Counted from the stretch's first letter, positions 27,277 to 37,151 are shown. The stretch: DNA of 64,000 nt from Paracoccaceae bacterium (GCA_022822495.1 JAJEBQ010000052.1:33174-97173); one strand, 5' to 3'. Notes: generated from the letters alone by a model not told the origin. A program made the numbers and translations.

Positions 27277-28191
27277 GTGTTAATAAAAAATTGTTTTTCG
27301 ATTCATATGGCCTATTCGAGAATGCCGGGTATTTTGAGTTATCGTACAAACCAATTGGGGGAAGAAGTCCTGAGGGTATCAGGAGAGTGGCTCCAATTTC
27401 ACACTTTCCAGACGATTCTTCGGCAATTTGCACCCTCAGTGATTCTTCTTTGTGCAATTTTGTTTACCCCTGCAAGCAGCATGGCAAAAGATCCCTATCT
27501 CAGATTTGGTATCGGGTTGGATCGGCCGGCCAAAACTTATTTTCATGATGAAGATTGTCGGGCAATTGGGGGTACACTGCTTTATGGTTGTACACCAGGA
27601 AATGATGACTTTCCGGTGAAAAGATCTCTGGGTGACTTTGATAACGTAACCGTACTGGAAATTGGAATGGGCTTGCCAATTGGTAGAACTCGATTGGAAT
27701 ATCTCCTGGAATATCGGCCAAAATTCGATTTTGAAGGCCAATCCACTTGGAATACCTCTATTCAGGAAGCAACAGCCAGGAATATATCATCCTTGGCTAG
27801 TATGGTTGTGGGTTATGTGGATTTCAATCATAAATCAACCCCCGATGAAGGTAAAGTGGTCCCCTTCATAGGAGCAGGTATAGGCATTGCACGCAACAAA
27901 ATGAATGACTTCCAGATACGGTTCAAAAATACGACAACGACAATACCAGGGACCAATAAAACGAATGAGGCCTGGATGCTTACCGCTGGAATTGGTTATA
28001 AGATAGATATAAAAACAACCCTTGATCTTGCTTGGCAGTACACTGACCTCGGATCTCTGTATACCGGCAAAGGTATGGGCCAAGTTAATTCAAACACAAC
28101 TGGAGATATACTAAATACGTGGACTCAATTACCAACGGTTGCAAGGCTAAAAGGCCACGGATTTCGTCTGTCCCTGCGGATTGCTTTGTAG
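27277..28191 (+). CDS. Outer-membrane beta-barrel protein, function unknown
   Basis: I place the start at GTG 27277, seven bases after GGAGG at 27265; an in-frame TTG at 27250 would put the ribosome site inside the gene. The first 45 residues are polar, then comes a hydrophobic segment (APSVILLCAILFTPASSMAK) that looks like a signal peptide ending at an Ala-x-x-Met-Ala-Lys site, giving an unusually long n-region. The mature part has alternating strands rich in Gly and aromatic residues (DPYLRFGIGLDRPAK, IPFIGAGIGIARNK-like, KIDIKTTLDLAWQYTDLG) and ends in FRLSLRIAL, as expected for a barrel inserted by BamA. One Cys pair may form a disulfide (C near 90 and 100). Porin-like or surface adhesin roles are equally possible. 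Confidence 0.65.
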   Translation: MLIKNCFSIHMAYSRMPGILSYRTNQLGEEVLRVSGEWLQFHTFQTILRQFAPSVILLCAILFTPASSMAKDPYLRFGIGLDRPAKTYFHDEDCRAIGGTLLYGCTPGNDDFPVKRSLGDFDNVTVLEIGMGLPIGRTRLEYLLEYRPKFDFEGQSTWNTSIQEATARNISSLASMVVGYVDFNHKSTPDEGKVVPFIGAGIGIARNKMNDFQIRFKNTTTTIPGTNKTNEAWMLTAGIGYKIDIKTTLDLAWQYTDLGSLYTGKGMGQVNSNTTGDILNTWTQLPTVARLKGHGFRLSLRIAL

Positions 28192-28226
28192 CCATTGCCT
28201 AGCCCAAATGGCGGCTATAGCCAAGA

Positions 28227-29138
28227 TCATTGCAGGATCTCACCAACCTGAAATTTATACCCGCGCAGAAAGTCAGGTCGGTTCATGGGGCTTTTGCCTT
28301 GGCGTTGTATTAATGTCGGTCGTATGGAACCCTTGGCACAAGCCAAAGCCAGGTCATTATCCAACACCTCGCCTGGCGCCCCTCTTAATTCGGCAATTTC
28401 ACATTTCAAAATCTTTATTCGTACCCCTTTATGCTCAAACCAGGCTCCGGGGTGGTGAGACAAACCATGAATGGTATTGTAGATATCTCCGACAGGAAGT
28501 TTCCAATTGATTCTTGTTTCCTCATTTTTAATTTTGTGAGCATAGCTAACTCCTTCCCTAGATTGTGGAACAGGAACAAGGTGATCAAGCCCATCAAGCG
28601 TCTGACCCAACAGGTCAGCGCCAACATCTGCTAACATCTTCGACAATTCGGCTGTTGTTATACCCCGTTCGACCTTAATTTCCTCCTTTATGTAAACAGG
28701 GCCTGCATCCAGTGCTTTTACAACCTTTATGATACACACTCCTGTTTTGGTATCCCCGGCCATTAGTGTTCTTTGCACAGGTGCTGCTCCTCGCCATTTA
28801 GGTAATAGAGATGGGTGGATATTCAAAAATCCAAACTTGGGAATGGCGAGAAGGCTTTTGGGTAATATCAACCCATAGGAAACTACGACGGCTATATCTG
28901 GTTTTAAACTTTCAAATTGCCTGATTGTACATTCATCATCGAAATTCAGTGGCGTAATAACCTGAAGGTTATTCTGCTCGGCTAATTCTTGTATGGGGGT
29001 TGGAGTAACTTTCTTCCCCCTCTTCGCCATTCTTGGTGGTTGGGTATAAACAGCCACCAATTCACAATCCCTTGCCAGCAACAATTCCAAGGTAGGAATT
29101 GCAAATTCGGATGACCCCATCAGGATAATTCTGTTAAT
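28227..29138 (-). CDS. fmt: Methionyl-tRNA formyltransferase, probable AUU start
   Basis: Fmt formylates the initiator Met-tRNA. Conserved parts are GSSEFAIPTLELL, YGLILPKSLL near 100, the formate-site FLNIHPSLLPKWRGAAPVQR near 115 with the catalytic Asn/His, and the C-terminal RNA-binding domain from about 205. The first ATG in frame (29120) would drop the first strand of the fold. The frame continues upstream as NRIILMG, which matches family N-termini exactly, back to an ATT at 29138 placed five bases after AGGGGAG. There is no ATG, GTG or TTG between. AUU therefore looks like the true initiator. It is the second gene after def, 150 bases downstream. Confidence 0.93.
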   Translation of the reverse strand: MNRIILMGSSEFAIPTLELLLARDCELVAVYTQPPRMAKRGKKVTPTPIQELAEQNNLQVITPLNFDDECTIRQFESLKPDIAVVVSYGLILPKSLLAIPKFGFLNIHPSLLPKWRGAAPVQRTLMAGDTKTGVCIIKVVKALDAGPVYIKEEIKVERGITTAELSKMLADVGADLLGQTLDGLDHLVPVPQSREGVSYAHKIKNEETRINWKLPVGDIYNTIHGLSHHPGAWFEHKGVRIKILKCEIAELRGAPGEVLDNDLALACAKGSIRPTLIQRQGKSPMNRPDFLRGYKFQVGEILQ

Positions 29139-29288
29139 GTGTTCTCCCCTTTATTAGGTCCAGGTAACTTGTGATTGCGAACTGGCAATTCCAATCATCA
29201 GGTTATGTTTAAACATGGCTGGATTGGACCGGATGTGCAGTTTTGATCAAAATTGAACCCATCTGATGTTCACACTATGACTTAATTA

Positions 29289-29792
29289 CTATTGATTGGC
29301 CAATAATTTCTTGAGATCATGGAGTAAGATTTGTCGCTTAAAACTGTGTAGATGGTCTATGAACAACCTACCCTCTAAGTGATCAATTTCATGTTGAACA
29401 CAACGTGCTTCAAGCCCTTCAAAACTTTCCTTGACCAATTTACCTTCCAAATTTCTGTATTTTGTTGTGCAATAAAATGGTCTTTCAATATCAGCATATT
29501 GTTGTGGAAAGGACAGACATCCTTCCTGAGACTCTTCAGTTTCTTCAGAAGAGTCAATTATAACCGGATTAATGAATATTTTGGCACACCCTCCTGCCTG
29601 ACCACAATCCATCGTAAACATCTGTTTACTTACCCCTACTTGTGGGGCTGCCAAGCCTATACCTCTGGCATCATACATGGTATCCAGCATATCTCTTGCC
29701 AACTGCCTGATATCCTTGGTTATCCGAGTTATAAACTCCGCCTCTTTTCTAAGTACAGGATCTGGATACAGTATTACAGGGCGTATTGTCAT
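29289..29792 (-). CDS. def: Peptide deformylase
   Basis: Def removes the N-formyl group from nascent proteins. All three motifs are present: GIGLAAPQVG, EGCLSFP with the metal-binding cysteine, and QHEIDHLEG with the two histidines. From ATG 29792 (MTIRPVILYPDP) it has 167 residues, the usual length. The open frame extends 28 residues further to GTG 29876, but that part is polar and unlike family members. It pairs with fmt downstream, linking addition and removal of the formyl group. Confidence 0.93.
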   Translation of the reverse strand: MTIRPVILYPDPVLRKEAEFITRITKDIRQLARDMLDTMYDARGIGLAAPQVGVSKQMFTMDCGQAGGCAKIFINPVIIDSSEETEESQEGCLSFPQQYADIERPFYCTTKYRNLEGKLVKESFEGLEARCVQHEIDHLEGRLFIDHLHSFKRQILLHDLKKLLANQ

Positions 29793-29989
29793 ATCAGGAC
29801 AAGTATTTGGTAGATAATTATTTTTTTGCTTACATAGGTTAATAACATTGTCATTACTATTGGTGACTTCCTTCACTGTTAAGGACGCTCGTGTTTAGTA
29901 TTTTCAAATAGGTGTGTAATCCTATTTGTAATTGATTATAAGTTCAAACTCTTTGAACTTATCAATTCCTTTTTCGATGGGAGAACAAC

Positions 29990-31165
29990 TTGAATTTCGA
30001 CGAAATAATTGAACGCCGCAACACTCATAGCGCAAAATGGGACCTAATTGAAAAAATTTACGGAGTGCCAATAGATGAAGGTATAGCAATGTGGGTGGCT
30101 GATATGGATTTCCGTCCCCCCAAAGTTGCTTATGAAGCGCTGGATAAAATGCGGGATAACGGCATATTTGGCTACTATGGTGATGAACAAACTTATCGGG
30201 AAGCAATCATGTGGTGGATGCAAAACCGACATAACTGGAAAATTGAACTTGATTGGATATTCTCCACCCATGGCCTCGTAAATGGAACTGCTCTTTGTAT
30301 AGATACCTTTTCTTCTCCGGGGGATGGAGTTGTACTTTTCACTCCGGTATACCATGCCTTTTTCAGAATAATAAAAGCAGCAGAAAGAAAAGTTGTCGAA
30401 TGCCCCCTAAAATTGGAAAATCAATCCTACAAATTTGATTTTGACACTTATGATTCCCTCCTGAGTGGAGATGAAAAAATTGCCTTGCTTTGCTCACCCC
30501 AAAACCCTGGAGGCAGGGTATGGACGCAAGAAGAACTGCGCGAAGTTGGGTGCTTTTGCCGCAAGCACAACCTGATCCTGGTTTCTGATGAAATTCACCA
30601 TGACCTGGTGTTCCCTGGAACAAAGCACATCGTTGCTCCGAATGCCATACCAGAAGTTAAAGATTTGTTGGTGATGTTGACCGCAACCACCAAAACCTTT
30701 AATCTCGCCGGTTCGCATACAGGGAATGTCATAATTGAGGATGAGTATTTGCGTGGAAAGTTTCAAAAAAGAATGAATGCCTTGGGTATTTCACCAAATT
30801 CTTTTGGACTTTTTCTGGCTGAAGCCGTTTACTCAAAAGAAGGTGCATTATGGGTTGATAAACTGATGAACTATCTCGACGAAAACCGTCGATTGTTTGA
30901 TCAAGCCATCAATTCCATAGCTGGATTGGTTTCCATTCCCCTTGAAGCGACCTATTTGGCTTGGGTTGATTTCAGTGCTCTTGGAATAGCCCGTGAGGAA
31001 GTAACCCATAGAATTCACAAAAAGGCAAAATTGGCTACCAATCTTGGCACAACCTTCGGTTTGGGAGGCGATAACTTTCATCGTTTCAATCTAGCAACTC
31101 CCAGACCAATTCTACTGGAAGCTATTGCACGATTTAAGTCCGCTTTCGCTGATTTAGATCATTGA
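29990..31165 (+). CDS. MalY/PatB-type PLP-dependent C-S lyase (cystathionine beta-lyase)
   Basis: A 391-residue fold-type I aminotransferase relative. The N-terminus NTHSAKWDLIEK and WVADMDFRPP are hallmarks of the MalY/PatB subgroup that cleaves cystathionine and other beta-C-S substrates. The PLP lysine is in TATTKTFNLAGSH near 225; the cofactor Asp and Tyr region is VSDEIHHDL near 198, and ATYLAWVDF near 322 carries the carboxylate pocket. The start is TTG at 29990, six bases after GGGAG; no better start is in frame. Role in methionine or sulfur metabolism is inferred. It is divergent from def–fmt. Confidence 0.85.
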   Translation: MNFDEIIERRNTHSAKWDLIEKIYGVPIDEGIAMWVADMDFRPPKVAYEALDKMRDNGIFGYYGDEQTYREAIMWWMQNRHNWKIELDWIFSTHGLVNGTALCIDTFSSPGDGVVLFTPVYHAFFRIIKAAERKVVECPLKLENQSYKFDFDTYDSLLSGDEKIALLCSPQNPGGRVWTQEELREVGCFCRKHNLILVSDEIHHDLVFPGTKHIVAPNAIPEVKDLLVMLTATTKTFNLAGSHTGNVIIEDEYLRGKFQKRMNALGISPNSFGLFLAEAVYSKEGALWVDKLMNYLDENRRLFDQAINSIAGLVSIPLEATYLAWVDFSALGIAREEVTHRIHKKAKLATNLGTTFGLGGDNFHRFNLATPRPILLEAIARFKSAFADLDH

Positions 31166-31272
31166 TTCACAATTTGGTAATCCACAATAGTTGGGTTTTG
31201 ATTGTAAATTTAAGGGGAATGACTTAATTTTCTGTCATTTGAATTTAAGAAAGTTGTACCCGAAGTTCTTGC

Positions 31273-32262
31273 ATGAAACATTATTTGGATTTTGAAAAGC
31301 CTATTGCTGATCTGGATGTGCAGATTGCGGAATTGGAAGCGTCCCCGGACTTTGAAACGAATAAAGAGTTGCAGACTTCAAAAAACCGCTTGTCGAAGCG
31401 AGTGGACACGCAATTAAAGGAAATTTATAAAAAACTTTCCCCATGGCAGAAATGCCAGGTGGCGCGGCACCCCGACCGACCCCATTACAATGATTATGTC
31501 AATGCACTATTCACTGAATGTACCATTCTGGCAGGGGACAGAAGTTTTTCAGATGACCAGGCCGTCTTGGGGTATTTGGCTCGTTTTGATGACCGTCCGG
31601 TTGTTGTAATCGGCCAGGAAAAGGGTCATGATACCAAATCCAGACTGGTACACAATTTCGGTATGGCCCGGCCTGAAGGCTATCGCAAGGCTATCCGATT
31701 AATGGAATTGGCAGAAAAGTTCAAGCTTCCAGTTATATTGGTAGTTGATACGCCTGGTGCCTATCCGGGCCTGGGCGCAGAAGAACGAGGACAATCAGAA
31801 GCTATTGCAAGAACTATCGAAAAAAGCCTGGAAATTGGTGTTCCGGTTATATCCATTATTATTGGAGAGGGTGGCTCCGGCGGTGCTGTTGCCCTAGCAA
31901 CGGCCGACCGTAATCTCATGTTGGAAAACTCTATTTACTCGGTCATTAGTCCCGAGGGTTGTGCTTCAATTCTATGGAAAAATTCAGAGATGATGAGCAC
32001 TGCGGCCAATGCCCTGAAGTTAACTGCTGAAAATATGAAGGAATTCGGTGTTATTGACAAGATCATACCGGAACCAATTGGAGGTGCGCATCGCGACCCT
32101 AAAAAAGTGTTCAAATCTTTCGAATCTGCCTTGCGATCAACCCTTAAGGAAATTGGTAACAAGAGACCGGAAACCCTGCGTAGGGAGAGAATAGAAAAGT
32201 TTAAGAATATGGGGAAAATCAGGGGGAAAACAACCTCCAAAAGAAGGGTTAAAATTCTATAG
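31273..32262 (+). CDS. accA: Acetyl-CoA carboxylase carboxyltransferase subunit alpha
   Basis: AccA with AccD moves the carboxyl group from biotin to acetyl-CoA to form malonyl-CoA. The start [18 protein letters not shown], the segment [12 protein letters not shown] near 72 and the crotonase-fold core [20 protein letters not shown] near 158, followed by [11 protein letters not shown] near 199, are diagnostic. The 329-residue length is normal, with a basic tail (KRRVKIL). No terminator of clear shape follows in the 170 bases before the convergent gene. Confidence 0.95.
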   Translation: MKHYLDFEKPIADLDVQIAELEASPDFETNKELQTSKNRLSKRVDTQLKEIYKKLSPWQKCQVARHPDRPHYNDYVNALFTECTILAGDRSFSDDQAVLGYLARFDDRPVVVIGQEKGHDTKSRLVHNFGMARPEGYRKAIRLMELAEKFKLPVILVVDTPGAYPGLGAEERGQSEAIARTIEKSLEIGVPVISIIIGEGGSGGAVALATADRNLMLENSIYSVISPEGCASILWKNSEMMSTAANALKLTAENMKEFGVIDKIIPEPIGGAHRDPKKVFKSFESALRSTLKEIGNKRPETLRRERIEKFKNMGKIRGKTTSKRRVKIL

Positions 32263-32433
32263 GTTACACTTGCATCCAAGATTTGGTTACCAAATTAAAC
32301 TCTACGTTTTCAAACACAAGAAAAGCATTTCCGTTAATTCAGGGTAGCTAACAAGATTATTGGCAATAAAATTGGCATTTCGCTTACGCTAATCGCTGTA
32401 ATTGTGATCTTTCATGTAAAAAGGTGATATTAT

Positions 32434-33507
32434 TTATATAGGCTCAATATTCTTGGCCCGCGACATGAAGCGACATATCATGCCATAGAGGTCTTTGGAT
32501 TCATTGGGATCTGCGATCAGGTCAAGATTTTGGGCCTGTGATTTATTTCCTAAGTTTTGTTCCAGCCACCGAAGAGCTGCAAAATCCTCAATTGCAAATC
32601 CAACACCATCAAAAACAGTTATCTGACCAGGACTTTTCCGCCCATCAGCAGATCCGGTAAGGACCTGCCAAATCTCGGTTACAGGGAAATCCTCATCAAG
32701 TTGTTGAATCTCTCCTTCAAGACGTGTCTGTGGCGCGTATTCAACAAAGATATCAGATCGAAGCAAAACATCCCGATGGAGTTCGGTCTTTCCTGGACAA
32801 TCGCCACCAATTGCGTTGACATGTACGCCCTTGCCGATCAAGTTATCAGTCAGTATTGTCTGATAAGCCTTATCAGCCGTGCAAGTCGTTATTACATCGG
32901 CCCCTAACACAGCTTCTTCTGTCGAACTGCATGCAGTTAAGCACAGTTTATGGTTTGAAAGATTTTTTATGCAACGCCGCGTTGCATTGGTGTCGATATC
33001 GTACAGTTGGAACTTTTTAATTCCACAAACCGTTGCCAGCGCCCTAATTTGAAACTCGGACTGTGCACCATTTCCAATGATGGCTGCAATGTGGCTATCT
33101 TTGCGAGCGAGAGTGCGGGTGGCCAATGCTGACATGGCCGCAGTTCTCATAGCTGTCAATAGGGTCATTTCCGCGATCAGTTTAGGATAGCCGGTTTCCA
33201 CTGACGCCAATACACCGAAGGCAGCAACTGTCTGCAGCCCACGACTCGCGTTGATTGGATGTCCATTCACATATTTGAAGGAATAATCTGTACCGTCCGT
33301 GGTCGGCATCAACTCAATAACCCCCATTGAAGAATGGGATGCTACGCGGGGGATGGTTTCAAAATCGTTCCAACGGGTAAAGGCTTCCGCGATCGCGTCT
33401 GTGATTTCAAACAAACAACGATCAAAACCAAGGGTAAAAATCAACGACAACGTCGACTCAACACTGATAAAGGGCACAAGTGCTCTCTTAGAAGGAGTGT
33501 CAAACAT
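32434..33507 (-). CDS. Ornithine cyclodeaminase/mu-crystallin family protein
   Basis: The protein has the family features: a Rossmann NAD-binding region HIAAIIGNGAQSEFQIRAL near 153, LYDIDTNATRR after it, GADVITTCTADK near 205 and HVNAIGGDCPGKTEL near 235 with the substrate acid/base Asp. Ornithine cyclodeaminase makes proline from ornithine; relatives act on ectoine intermediates, lysine or imino acids. I place the start at ATG 33507, one base after the stop of the glutamine-synthetase-like gene; ATG 33525 is also possible. It is the last gene of the minus-strand arm of a catabolic cluster controlled by an RpiR protein. Confidence 0.8.
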   Translation of the reverse strand: MFDTPSKRALVPFISVESTLSLIFTLGFDRCLFEITDAIAEAFTRWNDFETIPRVASHSSMGVIELMPTTDGTDYSFKYVNGHPINASRGLQTVAAFGVLASVETGYPKLIAEMTLLTAMRTAAMSALATRTLARKDSHIAAIIGNGAQSEFQIRALATVCGIKKFQLYDIDTNATRRCIKNLSNHKLCLTACSSTEEAVLGADVITTCTADKAYQTILTDNLIGKGVHVNAIGGDCPGKTELHRDVLLRSDIFVEYAPQTRLEGEIQQLDEDFPVTEIWQVLTGSADGRKSPGQITVFDGVGFAIEDFAALRWLEQNLGNKSQAQNLDLIADPNESKDLYGMICRFMSRAKNIEPI

Positions 33508-33508
33508 T

Positions 33509-34810
33509 TCAGTACGTTTTTGCATATGCAGAACAGCGAGCTGATGTGTCCATGGCCGCAACATGCGCGATCTCAGTCGCTTTGTGGGCCGCATAAACGG
33601 GTATGAACTGTTCTGGGAACCAACTGCTTACAATCGGACTGTTCACCGTATGATCAAGCGCAGCCTCAAGCGACTCTGGCAAACGAATAAGGTGACGGGT
33701 CGCAAGATCTTCAACTGAAAGAAGCGATAGATCCTCGTCTGTTGGTGATGGCGCAACAAGCCCATCTTCAATTCCTTGACAGCCGGCATGAATAATCGCA
33801 GCGAGGGCAAGATGTGGGGATGCAGCAGCATCGACTGCACGACACTCAATGTTGAACTGCTGTGCAATTGATGCTTGATCTCTTTTTGTTACCGGGCAAA
33901 TACGCAACGATGCCTCTCGGTCACGAAAACCAAGGTTATTATAAGCCGCAGACCAGCGGTGTGGTTGCAGCCGTAAACTTGAGATGGCAGAGGGCGCCGT
34001 CAGAGATAAAATCCTGTCGAGGTATTTTAGAATTCCTGCCGCAAATGAAGCAGTCAGTTCGGACATACCGCAGGGGCCCTCTGAATCAAAAGCCACAGGC
34101 TGATCTAAGTCGTCAAGGAAACTCATGTGAATATGAACACCGTTGCCAACACTGGCGGGATCAAGAATAGGTGAGAAGGTTGCGAACTCTCCAAAATAGA
34201 GTGCTGTAGAGCGTACGAGTTCTCGAACAATTACGGCCGCATCAGCCCCGTGCACACCCACCTCAGGTCTAATGACAACTTCATATTGGTTAGGACCATA
34301 CTCTTTCATGATACTGTCAGGGATAAGTCCTGCTTCGGAAATCTGATCCATCAATTTTTCGCAAAACGGACGTTGTATTTCAAACCCCAACCGACCATAA
34401 CCCTCTCCGATAAGCGAACTTTCACCTTTGAGTTGAAATTCGTGTTCAAATGCTGTCAAAAGTCGGACACGGGACAGGCTATACAGACGATCAAGCGCAG
34501 AAACAAGAAGTGCGCGTGTACAAAAATCCCAAGGTTCTCCTTCAAGCGTGATAATATTACCTAGCATAAATCGTTCGGTACGATCACCAAATTGCGCAGT
34601 GAACCCTGCCTTTGCATCCGGTACCAAAAGCAGGTCACCAAAGGCACCAAAAGGGCTGTCAGCGATCTCGTCAAAACAAGTAATCTGGACATTTGTGGGT
34701 GTCCAACCCACGCCACGAACCAATCGCTTATCAAGTTGTTTTGCCGGAAATGCCTTACCCCGTACCTTTCCAGAGAAATCACAGGTTCCCACAAAAATCA
34801 GATTGGTCAT
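33509..34810 (-). CDS. Glutamine-synthetase-family ligase (gamma-glutamyl-amide type)
   Basis: From ATG 34810 it has 433 residues. The catalytic core is visible: TAFEHEFQLKG near 119 (metal-binding Glu), NQYEVVIRPEVGVHGAD near 180, GNGVHIHMSF near 230 with the metal-binding His, LRLQPHRWSAAYNNLG near 290 and the C-terminal EIAHVAAMD. The family's usual beta-grasp N-terminus is reduced. Length and divergence from GlnA suggest a catabolic GS-like enzyme such as gamma-glutamylputrescine or gamma-glutamylmethylamide synthetase rather than the housekeeping glutamine synthetase; the exact amine cannot be told. Its start overlaps the stop of the RpiR gene by four bases. Confidence 0.8.
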   Translation of the reverse strand: MTNLIFVGTCDFSGKVRGKAFPAKQLDKRLVRGVGWTPTNVQITCFDEIADSPFGAFGDLLLVPDAKAGFTAQFGDRTERFMLGNIITLEGEPWDFCTRALLVSALDRLYSLSRVRLLTAFEHEFQLKGESSLIGEGYGRLGFEIQRPFCEKLMDQISEAGLIPDSIMKEYGPNQYEVVIRPEVGVHGADAAVIVRELVRSTALYFGEFATFSPILDPASVGNGVHIHMSFLDDLDQPVAFDSEGPCGMSELTASFAAGILKYLDRILSLTAPSAISSLRLQPHRWSAAYNNLGFRDREASLRICPVTKRDQASIAQQFNIECRAVDAAASPHLALAAIIHAGCQGIEDGLVAPSPTDEDLSLLSVEDLATRHLIRLPESLEAALDHTVNSPIVSSWFPEQFIPVYAAHKATEIAHVAAMDTSARCSAYAKTY

Positions 34811-35652
34811 TTTCTTTTCTCCGATGCTAGATTCCGCACCGCATCCCACTCCGTTATACGGTTGCGAGTCTTGCGCCAAGTATCTTCGGCTACACAGCTA
34901 ACAATTGCCTCAACTGTGGCAAGAGCAGCAACATAACTATCCCAGATCGTTCCGGTTTCGATCGGAACAGCCAAAATTTCTGTCGCATGCCGTTTGGCCG
35001 GCGACATCCACTTGTCAGTAAGTAATACCACCTGTACGCGCCGAGAAGCCGATATTTCTGCTAACCGAGCAATGTTGGATTCATAGCGACGAAAATCGAC
35101 TAGAAAAATTACATCACCAGGATTCATCCGGAGTAAATATTCAGGCCATGCCTCAGGATCTCGCGGCAAATGTAGAACGCCCGATCGTGCCTGTTTAAGA
35201 TGAAAGGTCAGATGCAAGGCAATTGTATCGCTAATGCGTCCACCGAGTGCGAAGATCTCCCGCTTCGGGTCGGTAAAGAGAGTCACAACACGATGGAACT
35301 GTCCTTCCGTGATAGCATCCCCTGCAAACTGGATTTTTTCTGCTGCACGTCCGAGAAATCCTTGCAGATATCCCCCTTCGATGCGTTCGCCGAAATCGTG
35401 TAGTTCCACCGGGGAACGCTCTCCTTCACGCAATTCTTCCAACAACCGGCGTTGCATTTCGTTATAACTAGAGAGACCAATTTTCGATGTAAAACGGGAA
35501 ACCGATGGCGGTGACACATTTGCGACCTCAGCCAACTCACGAATCGATAGAAGGCCGGCAAAAGGATAGTCAGACAAAAGGGCTGCAACCAGTTTGCGCT
35601 CAGAATGAGTAAGGCGATCAGAGCCTTTACTGATGAGATTACGAACTGTCAT
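34807..35652 (-). CDS. RpiR-family transcriptional regulator (HTH plus SIS domain)
   Basis: Residues 1–80 are the RpiR HTH: LTHSERKLVAALLSDYPF, then LSIRELAEVANVSPPSVSRF. A SIS sugar-isomerase-like ligand domain follows (residues 110–260) with IFALGGRISDTIAL and DVIFLVDFRRYESN. I prefer ATG 35652; an in-frame start at 35688 would add 12 residues. It heads the minus-strand arm and faces the N-formylglutamate-amidohydrolase gene across an 81-base AT-rich gap holding TGAAAAAAAATTTCC, so it probably controls both arms of the cluster. SIS ligands are usually sugar phosphates, but RpiR relatives also control amino-acid and hydantoin-type catabolism. Confidence 0.85.
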   Translation of the reverse strand: MTVRNLISKGSDRLTHSERKLVAALLSDYPFAGLLSIRELAEVANVSPPSVSRFTSKIGLSSYNEMQRRLLEELREGERSPVELHDFGERIEGGYLQGFLGRAAEKIQFAGDAITEGQFHRVVTLFTDPKREIFALGGRISDTIALHLTFHLKQARSGVLHLPRDPEAWPEYLLRMNPGDVIFLVDFRRYESNIARLAEISASRRVQVVLLTDKWMSPAKRHATEILAVPIETGTIWDSYVAALATVEAIVSCVAEDTWRKTRNRITEWDAVRNLASEKRK

Positions 35653-35733
35653 ACATTTGGTTAAACATGAAAATATTTTTTTAGTCAATAGATTTTATTT
35701 GACAAGTGAAAAAAAATTTCCAAAAATTGGATA

Positions 35734-36501
35734 ATGTCAGCAAATGAAAAAAATAAACTGCTCGGTAGAACCGACCTCCCACCAGTTGAGGTTGTTAATG
35801 GAAATAGTGCGTTTCCGGTTTTGCTGTTGTGCGAGCATGCGGGGCATGCTATCCCAAAATCCCTCGGCACTCTTGGTATCTCATCCGAATTGCTGATGAG
35901 CCATCGAGGTTGGGATATTGGAGCAGAAGATGTTGCACGTGGCATTTCAGAAAAGCTTGGTGCACCTCTTGTTATCCAACGTTACAGCCGTCTTGTAATC
36001 GACACAAATCGTCCACCACAATCCCAAAACGCGATTCCTGCCGAAAGCGATTGTGTTCGAATACCGGGCAATACCGGAGTAGCACCCGAGGACCGGGCGC
36101 GCCGAATCGCAGAAATCTTCCAACCCATGAACGCCACTATTAACAAAATGTTTGCGATCAGCAATCGACACGCCTGTTACTCAATTCATTCCTTCACCCC
36201 GGAACTGGACAAACGCTTCAGGCCCTGGCATGCGGGTTTTTTAAGCCGCAAAGATCTTGCCACAGCCAATGCGTTACTCAAGGCTGTACTGGCCCGCCGC
36301 CCCAAACTGAGATTAGCTGTTAACGAGCCCTACCAAATTAACGATGAAACTGACTGGTTTATCCCGGTGCATGCCGAACGGCGCAAGCTAACACACACGC
36401 TAATTGAGATTCGAAACGACCAAATCGCTGGATCGAAAGGTGCCGCGCAATGGGCCACGTTACTCGCAGATGCTATTGCCCAAACTCTAAAGGTCACCTG
36501 A
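35734..36501 (+). CDS. N-formylglutamate amidohydrolase family protein (COG3931-like)
   Basis: The 255-residue protein has the family's LLLCEHAGHAIPKSLG near 29 (metal-binding Glu-His), HRGWDIGAEDVAR near 52, YSRLVIDTNRPP near 77, ACYSIHSFTPEL near 148 and LIEIRNDQI near 221. Members hydrolyse N-formyl or similar N-acyl amino acids, as HutG does in histidine breakdown, but this subgroup is poorly characterised. It starts the plus-strand arm of the cluster and overlaps the next gene by one base (TGATG), so it works with the hydrolase and transporter that follow. Confidence 0.75.
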   Translation: MSANEKNKLLGRTDLPPVEVVNGNSAFPVLLLCEHAGHAIPKSLGTLGISSELLMSHRGWDIGAEDVARGISEKLGAPLVIQRYSRLVIDTNRPPQSQNAIPAESDCVRIPGNTGVAPEDRARRIAEIFQPMNATINKMFAISNRHACYSIHSFTPELDKRFRPWHAGFLSRKDLATANALLKAVLARRPKLRLAVNEPYQINDETDWFIPVHAERRKLTHTLIEIRNDQIAGSKGAAQWATLLADAIAQTLKVT

Positions 36502-37151
36502 TGGCTCTGACCCGAAATATTCCGCTCAATCCTGAAAACTCCGCTCTTCTCTTCATTGATGTGCAGAATTTTTCTGCGCATCGCGAAGGAGCCGAGTTTA
36601 GATCTCTCCCAAGAACAACGTTTGAAACTGAATACGGCTGGTTTTTTAAAGAGTTAGATGATCGTGTCATTCCCAACATGCAATCCATCCAACGTGCAGC
36701 CCGGAATGCGGGTATTGAGGTTATGTATTGTACCATTGAAAGCCTCACTCACGATGGGCGTGATCGCTCGCTTGACTACAAGATCACAGGACTTCATGTG
36801 CCCAAAGGCGACTGGAACGGCAGAGTTATTGATCAGATTGCTCCAAAAGATGACGAAATCGTATTGACCAAATCATCATCCTCGGTATTTATTTCGACCC
36901 AAATTGATTACATCCTCCGCAACCTTGGTGTTCGCCAATTGATCGTTTCGGGACTACTCACGGATCAGTGTGTTGAAAGTGCAATCCGTGACGCCTGTGA
37001 TCTTGGGTATCTTGTCACACAAATTACGGATGCCTGCCTAACTTTCAGTTCTGAACGACATTCAAACTCTTTGCGTGCCATTAAGGGATATTGCAGACAA
37101 ATCATCACCAAAGATATGATCGCCGAACTGGGGCAAGAAATTGATCAATAA
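36501..37151 (+). CDS. Isochorismatase-family cysteine hydrolase
   Basis: The triad of this family is visible: Asp in ALLFIDVQNF near residue 19, Lys in IVLTKSSSSVF near 123 and Cys in VSGLLTDQCVESAIRDA near 158, preceded by the usual cis-peptide region. Length is 216 residues from ATG 36501. Such enzymes hydrolyse N-carbamoyl or amide bonds (N-carbamoylsarcosine amidase, ureidoacrylate amidase, nicotinamidase). With an N-acyl hydrolase upstream and a Liv-type importer downstream, it probably breaks down an imported amide. The start overlaps the preceding stop by one base. Confidence 0.8.
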   Translation: MALTRNIPLNPENSALLFIDVQNFSAHREGAEFRSLPRTTFETEYGWFFKELDDRVIPNMQSIQRAARNAGIEVMYCTIESLTHDGRDRSLDYKITGLHVPKGDWNGRVIDQIAPKDDEIVLTKSSSSVFISTQIDYILRNLGVRQLIVSGLLTDQCVESAIRDACDLGYLVTQITDACLTFSSERHSNSLRAIKGYCRQIITKDMIAELGQEIDQ

